A stretch of DNA of 64,000 nt, taken from Neovahlkampfia damariscottae. Lineage: Eukaryota; Heterolobosea; Selenaionea; Neovahlkampfiida; Neovahlkampfiidae. Each line of letters opens with the position of its first letter. Positions within the stretch are counted from its first letter, which is position 1. The stretch covers positions 1-64,000 of the forward strand of contig JABLTG010000116.1 of assembly GCA_016618085.1 (NCBI GenBank), read 5' to 3'. Both the position numbers and the translations under genes were made by a program. Below are positions 57,108 through 64,000 of the stretch, one piece after another. The notes below the pieces were generated by a model. It did not search any database. It had not been told where the DNA came from and worked only from the letters and a program-made list of their open reading frames with translations.

Positions 57108-57832
57108 CCATCCAGCTTGTTCATCATTCCGGATTTTCTTCTTTTTTAAATTTTTCATCATCTATTTCTTTTCTTTTTCTTCCTTTTTTTTCTTGAACAT
57201 TTGATCTGTTTTCGTCATTGTTTTCCCTGAAAAAGAGTAATCCAATATCATTGAATGAACAAGAAATTCCATTTTTAAATCTAAGAATTTCTTTATTTGA
57301 TTGTCAAAATATGTAACATTTTCCCAAAACGTTGTTGCACAACCAAAATTTTTTTAATTTTTAAATTTTATAGGATTTAACACTGCAAAGACAGTTCCCT
57401 TTCTTTAATTACACTTTAATTTTTTTCCAAATTGCTTTTTCATTGGATAAAAAATATAACAATTCAAAAAAAAAACTCATAATTAAGCTTTGGATCTTTG
57501 GATAATTCCAATTGGATTTTATAAACATTAAAAGTTGTGGACGAGTCAGTAGATAAACTGATAAGTACTCCTTTTGTGGAGACCATTTCTAAGTCATGAT
57601 GAAGATACATTTCAGAATTCATATTAAAAGTTATTGTGTTATAGTTGTTTGAATCTTCATAATTTAATTCTGCTTTCAAAATATTAAGAATTTGTCGAAA
57701 TTCTTCTTCTCTTAATTGTTTTCCATTTTTTTTTAAACATGGTTCTTTATATTCATCTGAACCAATACTAAAACTACAAGTTCTTTCAGCCAAATTGTTT
57801 TGATTTGTAGCACTGTTTTCATAATTTTCCAT
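57108..57832 (-). CDS. Unknown gene, partly resolved
   Basis: The clear first exon starts MENYENSATNQNNLAERTCS and includes CLKKNGKQLREEEFRQILN and LHHDLEMVSTKGVLISLST, ending near KLNYEFF. Downstream, NGISCSFNDIGLLFF followed by a Lys/Arg/Glu-rich end with RKRKEIDDEKFKK reads as a last exon with a nuclear-localisation-like basic cluster, stopping with TGA near 57130. I could not settle the exon between 57240 and 57470. No family is recognised. Confidence 0.42.
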
Positions 57833-58700
57833 TGTAGCTAAGTAAATATTTTTAAGATATTGAAGTAAATTATTGCAAATTCTGATGTTGTCTTAAAATT
57901 AAAGTTTAAAATTGAATGTAAAGTTTATTTTTGCTTTGTTTCCTAAATCAAAACGATTGGCTAATTCAAAGTATCCATATATATACTGTTTCATTGGTTA
58001 CTACTTCCAATTTAATGATTGGTCCTTAAATTCTTCTGGTTCATTTCTATAAATCGTTTAACAACTCGTCAATTCAATTTCTTTCAACAATCAAAATCTA
58101 TAAAAAAAATTTTATTTAAATAATTTCAAACTTCAATATTTTCATCATCATTTAATTTTTCATATAAAAGTAGATTTTTTTTAGTTCTTTGAATAATATT
58201 CTTTTTTTTTTGCTGCATAGTGGATTGGTGGCAAATTCTTCATGGATTTTCCTTTAAAAAATATTTGTTTCTCTTGAAATTTTTTTTCTTTAGATTCATT
58301 GTTGAAGTTGTATTTATATTTCTTGGATTTTATCACTTTTTCAAAAGTTTTTTGACCGGCAGTTGGTCACTTGGTGATCATGTAAATTGTTTCAAAACTT
58401 TTGATTGGTCAGAATTATTCATTTAAGTACTAAAACTTGTAAAAAGTTGAATGATTTTGAAAAAACACACAAAACCTGAAAAAAAAAATTCTGCCGATTC
58501 AAAAAAAGAAAAGATAAAGAAAAATGAAAAGAAATCAAATAAATTTGATAAGTTTTAAAGTTTTTTTCAATTTTTCTTTATCAATTGTTGTAATAAAAGA
58601 TGAATATTTAAATTCTAAGAAAAGTTGGAAATCAAACTACTTTAGACAGTTGGACTTCAAAATTAAAAATTATTTCAAAAAAAAAGTTGAACATTAGTAC
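57833..58700. other. Intergenic, no supported gene
   Basis: About 870 nt of AT-rich DNA. CCAAT-type boxes occur near 57952, 57990 and 58018, so the left part may be the promoter of the unknown minus-strand gene. The frame at 58220-58426 is Phe-rich with no recognisable product. The right part may already be the decayed body of the retroelement that follows. Confidence 0.4.
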
Positions 58701-58727
58701 CAATTTATTTTTTCATTCACATTTTAG

Positions 58728-59777
58728 TTGATCAACATATTAATACAATTGATGGAAAAGAAAACTTTTATTTTAAAATGGACAGTAAATGAACTTTCTA
58801 AAAGTGAATTAAAAGAACAATGTAAAATTATACTTGCAAGAAACAAATTAATCTGTCAAACCATCATTCCAGCTTTAGTAGAAATGAAAATTGATAATAG
58901 AACCAAAAACAAAAACCAACTTGCTAGAAAATATTTTAATTCAAAATTAAAAGAAAATGATACTATTATGGTTCAAGATATTTTTGCAAACAAATTTCAA
59001 AAGCGTTATTTAGGACCTTTTAAAATTAAATCAATTAACAAACTTTCACACGTTTTATAAAAACAGATTATGTTTTTACTGTTCCAAGTACTAAAACTAT
59101 TACAATTTTTCAAAAAAAACAAAATTACCAAGATCAACATGATACAGATGATGAAGAAGATGAAAAAGAAACATCCAAAATGAACCAATCAAAAATCAAG
59201 ATTCTAAACATGAAGAAAAAACATTTTTAGATCAAAATCAAAATTCAAATGATGAAAAAGATCTAAAAGAAAAAAGTAAATGGAAAACAAAAATCAAGAA
59301 AAGAAGAGATAGAAAGAAAAAATCAAATAACTTTTCTTCCTCTCCGGAAGGACAACAATAGTTGCTTTAATTCAACAAATCGGAGAGGGAATGTTACATG
59401 CAAAACAAAGTTGTATTAAACAGAGATAAACACATCCGAATTAAGCTATTCAAATATCCATATTTAGTGATTACACGACTTAAAGTAAACTATCTATTTC
59501 AGATATGACCTTCTATTACATCAATTGGAACTAGGCACAAGAGTTATAAAAGTGCATTAAAATAACTAATAAACATTCACAACTTTCGAATACCCAAGAG
59601 TAGATAGTCTTTAGACAGTCCTTTTTATAGGGGTCCTTGGCTCTTTTTCAGAGAGTAAATTTTACAAAACAAAAAGTAGAAAAACTCCTCTCAAATTCCA
59701 TCCAAATTTTTTCAACTCCAGACCAACTGACCAACAGCTGAGACCGACAAAAACATAAAACTCACTTCTCTACAACA
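58728..59777 (+). mobile_element. Ty3/gypsy-like LTR retrotransposon fossil, 3' part
   Basis: Fossil fragment. The coding part resembles the C-terminal end of a Ty3/gypsy integrase, including FQKRYLGPFKIKSI, then a charged tail. A purine-rich tract CGGAGAGGGA at 59381-59390 comes immediately before a putative 3' LTR. Gag, protease, reverse transcriptase and the 5' LTR are absent, so the copy is strongly truncated. It is broken, with several breaks in the visible part. Its age cannot be estimated without a sister copy. Confidence 0.6.
59392..59777 (+). repeat. Putative 3' LTR of the fossil element
   Basis: Begins TGTTACATG directly after the purine tract and ends near CTACAACA, so the ends are TGTT...AACA as in many Ty3/gypsy LTRs; length about 386 nt. 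The right end is less certain than the left. Its composition (less AT-rich, with CCTTGGCTC) differs from the surroundings. Confidence 0.5.
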
Positions 59778-60985
59778 ATAAAATTTTTGTTTTGCAGATA
59801 CATGATTCATTGCTTCCTTCACCAAATAATTTTTAAAATCAGTCAATGAACAGGAGTATAAAAGAATTAATAAAACAAGCATCTATGAGGAGCTTTGGAA
59901 TTTGAACTGGTTCAAAGGATTGTATTGATTGTTACTTTGTGCAGTTGGCATTTTAAAACTAATTGAATGATGACGACAAATTTTTGAGACTAATTGAAAC
60001 AGAATTAGAGAAGGTATGTGGATTTGGATGAGTAGAGTGAAGAAAAAAATATTAAATAATTATGCTCATGGATTACTCATTATATTTAAAGAGGTTGGTA
60101 ATGGAATGGTGATGAAGTGCCAAAAAAATTATTTTAGGATAAACCAATTGAAATACTTCTGAGAATTCATTGGTTGAAAGGAAAGGAGAATTTTGGACCA
60201 ATAAAATAAATTCACAGCAAGTGCATTTTCAAAAAATTCTTTCATTGGTTGGTTTTTCAAATTTTAGAAACTCAAAATTTTATAGAAGATCCTTTAATTG
60301 TCTTAACTCCAAAGATTTGAAAAAAATGAAGAAAAGAAATTGTATTATTTTCAACACCAAACTTAAAAATAAGAATTGAATTATCCAACACCAAGAACGA
60401 TGTTGATTTATTGATAATAGATCACTTTCTTATAAAAACATTCTTGAACATTTACTGAAAGTAAAAAAGTATTCCTAACAAATTTGACGTTAAAACATCA
60501 TTTTAATTCTATGATTTATTATCTTTGCGTAATGTAGGCATTCATAACAATTTTTTCTGCATTTCTTGTTTGATGACTTTTTTTAATAGAAAACGAAATT
60601 CTGTTTCAAGTGAAAGATCAATGAGAATTTCAAAATAAGCATAATTTTGGACAATTATGAATAAATCCTTTCTATGAATTGCAATTTAATGATGTTCATT
60701 GCCATAACATAGTCTTAGCGTACCACAGTCACCTTTTTGGCAATTTTTAAAATAAATTAAAACTTCAACTATTCTTAATTCTATTTTTTAAAGATGCAAC
60801 TTGTTTTCAATAAAAAGAGTTTGAAGCTTGTGAACACCTAAAACTTTGTCATCTCTTCACTTTTGTACCATTTGTTATAATTTTATGGATAAACATTATT
60901 AATTTTAATTCTTTTGGAATACCCAAAAAAAATAATTAATCCGATTTATTTTGGGTTTCTAATTGGTCAATGGATTTCAAACAAA
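59778..60985. other. Intergenic between LTR and Crinkler-like gene
   Basis: About 1.2 kb without a supported coding frame. Short frames such as 60170-60379 show no recognisable product. An ATTGGTCAAT element at 60962-60971 lies 15 nt before the next gene start and is probably its promoter. Confidence 0.4.
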
Positions 60986-62946
60986 ATGAACCAAGAAAAA
61001 AAACCTGGTGAAAAAATTATTGAACCACCAAAACTTGATGAAATATTAGAAATCTCAACATCACAGGATATTTTTTTAGAAACTATTCAATTACCATTTG
61101 TAAATAGAAAAAAAGAAATAATTTCCATTATTTGCAGATTTGTTCAGAATTATTATTATCATAGAAATTATTGAAAATTTAAAGAATTTAATGAAAGAAC
61201 GTTATGATGAAGACTTTTTTGAAAAAGTTCTTGAAAGAATATTCAATATGAAAGAAACTTCAAAACTTTTTAAACATTTTGTACAAGAAGGAGAAGATAG
61301 GATTTCAAGTAAAATTGCATATTCTATTTTTCAAAATTCTGATATGAAAGATAATGCATTAAATGGAATGGCAACAGATGAAATGAAAAAATATGATTAT
61401 TTTCTTCATATTGATGAAGTAACAGGAGATATTAAAAAGATACGAGATCTTTGGGAATCATTAACCACATTAAAATTAGAATTATCAAAACATGATATTA
61501 TTTTTGATTTTTATTTAACTGGAAAAAGAACTCTTTATAATAAGGTATTTTTAATATTAATTGAATAATATTTAGATTGGTCTTGGTTCTAATATATCAC
61601 CTTCATCCATTGAATGGATTATAATTAATCCTTTAGAAAAAAAACATGTACAGCAATTGGTAAATGATGAAGAAACATTTCCCAAGAATATTTCATTTGA
61701 AAATGATGAATTAAAAAATTATTTTATTAATTCAGTTCATTTATCATCTGGTGGAATTCCAAGATTAATTGAATTTTTATGGATTTCTTTTAAAAAAATT
61801 GTTGAAGAAAAATTAAAAACAAAAGAAGAAGTGGACATGATTTTTCTTCGTTCCTTTAAATTAATTGAATTATACGCAAGAGATTCAGATAAATTCATTT
61901 TAGATGAAGAATTAAAAATACCAGCTTTACATTTTTATGCATTATCCATTTTTTGTAATTCATTCAAATCGAATGAAATAATTAAAATTAATGAAGAAAA
62001 ATTTGAATTTCAAGATATAATATCAATACTTCCTTTTTATATTACCAAAGAAAAAAATGAACTCAAAATTATTCAATCATTTATGTATAAATTTTTAAAA
62101 AAAAATTATGAAGAAAATCTTGGAATTTTATTTTCATTAACTCCAAATTTACCTTCGAATATATTTGTTGATTCATCTTATCTTTTTGAAATTTTTGTGT
62201 TAAATAGATTAATTTCTATTTCTCAATTGAATTTGAAAAAAAAAATATCAGAAATGAATGCACTTCCATTTTTACATCACAGTTTTGTTTCACAATTAAA
62301 TTTAGATATTGATATTGAAAATAATTTAATTTTTCTTCCACAAGTCACTTCCAAAGGAAAATCAATGGAATCAAAAAATTTACAAGAATTAAATAATTTA
62401 AAAACAATAAAAAAAGAAGAAATATCAAAAATTATTGATTTGATATTTTCTGTGAATAAAACAATAATAGGAAAACCAAGAGATCGATCAAGTAGTGCAG
62501 ATCTTATTATATTTCAATCAAATTCATATTTAATGGAATGGCAAATGAAATTTGGTGATCAAGAAATTGGATTTTCATCAATAAACAATGAAGTAAAAAA
62601 GTCATTTGTGATGAAAGATATTAAATCAGTTTTCATAATGATTGCAATGAATTTATCACCAGAATTAAACTCTTTGATTGACGAAAAATCAGGATTTATT
62701 GAATTTGATGAAGGTGAATATTATGCTTCAACAAATGCAACTTATTTTTGTCATTATAAAGATAATAAGTTTTGCAAATTCTTAATCCCAAAAGGCATCA
62801 TTAGTGCTCCTGAGATAAAAGATATAAAATTAGATAAAAAAGTCAAATTGATAGTTCCAAAGAATTTACAAATAATTATTCTTAACAAAAGTGGATTACA
62901 AGAACTTCTTGGAATTTCAAATTATGACATTATTAAATTGGAATAA
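60986..62946 (+). CDS. Crinkler/RHS-like ATPase-nuclease protein, possibly broken
   Basis: Seen: MNQEKKPGEKIIEPPKLDEI, then QLPFVNRKKEIISII, the typical lead-in to an RHS/Crinkler-type P-loop ATPase; a Walker-B-like YDYFLHIDEVTG; a canonical intron at about 61543-61575; SSGGIPRLIEFLW, as in the sensor/lid part; and a C-terminal region with DRSSSADLIIFQ and YLMEWQMKFGD that resembles the PD-(D/E)xK nuclease found in these families. Known: such proteins occur in oomycetes, fungi, amoebae and trypanosomes, linked to conflict, retroelements or host manipulation. The N-terminal ATPase part looks incomplete and there is at least one probable break, but the rest is open and spliced. It lies next to a retroelement fossil, which fits the known association. 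Confidence 0.5.
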
Positions 62947-62965
62947 AACTGATAAACTGGAAGAA

Positions 62966-63724
62966 ATGAAAAAATTAGTTATCAAAGCAATTTCCCAAAT
63001 TTCATCAAAAAAAAAAATTCACAAATTAGAAATGGAAGAAACAGAATACAAAAAACCAAAAATTGAAAGTGACTGGGAAAATATAAGAAAAAAAATATTT
63101 TCTATCATTGAAAAATTTCAACAAAATGAATTTCAAATCATTGATCTGATTTCAAGCAAAAATGAGAAATTGTTAGAGAAATATGAACATTCAATTTCAT
63201 TAAATGATCCTGAATTTGTTAAATACATTTCATATCAAGCAAAAATAATAAAAGAGAATATTGAAAAAGAAAAAGAAGAAAAAGAATGGAAAAATATCAT
63301 GCAAAATTTATTTTCTATCAAAAATAAATTTCAACAAAATGAATTTCAAACCATTGATGATCTTGTTTCAAGCAAAAATAAGAAATTTTTGGAGAAATAT
63401 AGACACGGAACTTCAAAAATATCTTTAATTGATCCTGAATTTATTGGTTACATTTCAGAGCAAGCAAAAGTAATTGAAGAGAATCAAAAAATTGAAAAAT
63501 TAGAAAAAGAAAAAATTTTGAACTTTTGTATGAGTTCCATTAGATATGGCGTTGAACAAAAAATTATCAATGAAAAGGAAAAGACTTTAATGCAAGGAGA
63601 TGTATTGTTTCTTCAACCAGGACCATTAATGGAACAATTAAAAAACTTAATGTTTTTAACATTAGGTGATCATGAAAAAAAATCTTTAGTTATTCAACTT
63701 ATTCAAAAAGAACTAAAAAAATAA
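62966..63724 (+). CDS. ORF with two tandem copies of a 70-residue module
   Basis: About 250 residues from the ATG at 62966 (MKKLVIKAISQISS). The open frame extends upstream and overlaps the end of the preceding gene in another frame. Two repeats of about 70 residues, each with FSI..KFQQNEFQ..D.-..SSKN.K.LEKY and L.DPEF..YIS.QAK.I.EN, are followed by a Lys/Glu helix and a C-terminal domain with FCMSSIRYGVEQKIINEKE, DVLFLQPGPLMEQL. No family is recognised. It may be the C-terminal continuation of the Crinkler/RHS-like protein in a different frame, or a separate downstream gene; no CCAAT box precedes it, which favours the first. Confidence 0.5.
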   Translation: MKKLVIKAISQISSKKKIHKLEMEETEYKKPKIESDWENIRKKIFSIIEKFQQNEFQIIDLISSKNEKLLEKYEHSISLNDPEFVKYISYQAKIIKENIEKEKEEKEWKNIMQNLFSIKNKFQQNEFQTIDDLVSSKNKKFLEKYRHGTSKISLIDPEFIGYISEQAKVIEENQKIEKLEKEKILNFCMSSIRYGVEQKIINEKEKTLMQGDVLFLQPGPLMEQLKNLMFLTLGDHEKKSLVIQLIQKELKK

Positions 63725-63876
63725 AATATTATTGATTAAACTTTCAAAATTGATCAATTAAATCATTTAGAATTAAATAAAATTTAAATTAATCTCAATT
63801 ATTAGAAATGAAAATTTATTTATCATCAAAATATTTAACATCAAAAACCTCTTTCGTATTTTGAAAAATATTTGAT

Positions 63877-64000
63877 TTATTTTGTTAATTCACCAACAAA
63901 TTTTTTAGATTGTTTTGTTTCGTAATTGATGTAAATCTTATCAATTTTGGGACTATCAGATTCTTCTTCTTTCTTGAGAACACCCAAAAAACTTTCAGAA
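63877..64000 (-). CDS. C-terminal end of a gene running off the window
   Basis: Minus-strand frame SESFLGVLKKEEESDSPKID then KIYINYETKQSKKFVGELTK and TAA. About 40 residues, open to the edge, with host-like codon use. No family recognised. Confidence 0.5.
   Translation of the reverse strand, partial: SESFLGVLKKEEESDSPKIDKIYINYETKQSKKFVGELTK

Noticed and set aside
58220-58426. Phe-rich 68-residue frame
   Set aside because: No homology; homopolymer T runs explain it.
1-64000. CRISPR arrays, rRNA or tRNA genes
   Set aside because: No spaced direct repeats and no tRNA-like A and B boxes were seen; scanned by eye only, so a degenerate tRNA could be missed.
1-64000. Alternative genetic code, suggested by the near-exclusive use of TAA stops
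   Set aside because: Long conserved frames contain no in-frame TAG or TGA at conserved positions, and the F-box gene ends in TGA, so the standard code with a TAA bias fits.

Overview
This window is nuclear DNA from an AT-rich, intron-rich microbial eukaryote, probably a free-living aerobic protist. It carries about 40 genes on both strands. Nearly all are split by very short GT-AG introns, mostly 29-45 nt, and almost all end in TAA. Gaps between genes are tiny: neighbours that face each other are often 0-35 nt apart, and divergent pairs usually share under 200 nt containing a CCAAT box. Aerobic life is suggested by a cytochrome-b5 front-end desaturase, N-termini that look like mitochondrial presequences, and a carrier-like protein. 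I cannot assign the lineage; an amoebozoan or heterolobosean-like protist would fit.

Layout. 1-1.7 kb: the N-terminal end of a TnpB/Fanzor-like (RNA-guided nuclease family) gene running off the left edge, then coding traces with no usable start. 1.7-13.6 kb: PMS2, a TVP38/VTT protein, an enoyl-CoA isomerase, an MSP-domain protein, capping protein alpha, an M1 aminopeptidase homologue that has lost its catalytic residues, a divergent carrier-like protein, a membrane F-box protein and an Hsp20. 13.6-22.8 kb: PI-PLC, front-end desaturase, MCM7, a GGTTT-rich minisatellite and a probable APC5. 22.9-38.8 kb: BAR-RhoGAP-WW protein, a large BEACH protein, RNase kappa, HEATR5 and a p62-like autophagy receptor, several of them membrane-traffic factors. 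38.9-50.8 kb: FCY1-type cytosine deaminase, ES1/GATD3 protein, an RGS protein fused to a cysteine-less peroxiredoxin-like domain, RhoGAP, PUS1, SRRM1, TM2 and BTB proteins, an E2 enzyme and a possible NYN/PIN nuclease. 50.9-57.8 kb: eIF4A3, ERCC6/CSB, an EF-hand protein with a duplicated module, and an unknown gene. 57.8-64 kb: accessory region with a Ty3/gypsy-like fossil and LTR, a Crinkler/RHS-like ATPase-nuclease gene, a repeat-containing ORF, and the end of one more gene.

Most of the window is ordinary housekeeping and signalling. The most unusual items are the TnpB/Fanzor-like gene with its own host-sized intron, the dead M1 protein, the RGS-peroxiredoxin fusion, the Crinkler/RHS-like locus, and a recurrent TTGACCAATCAA-type promoter element. 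Gene models were spliced by eye, so single exon borders may be off even where the product is clear.
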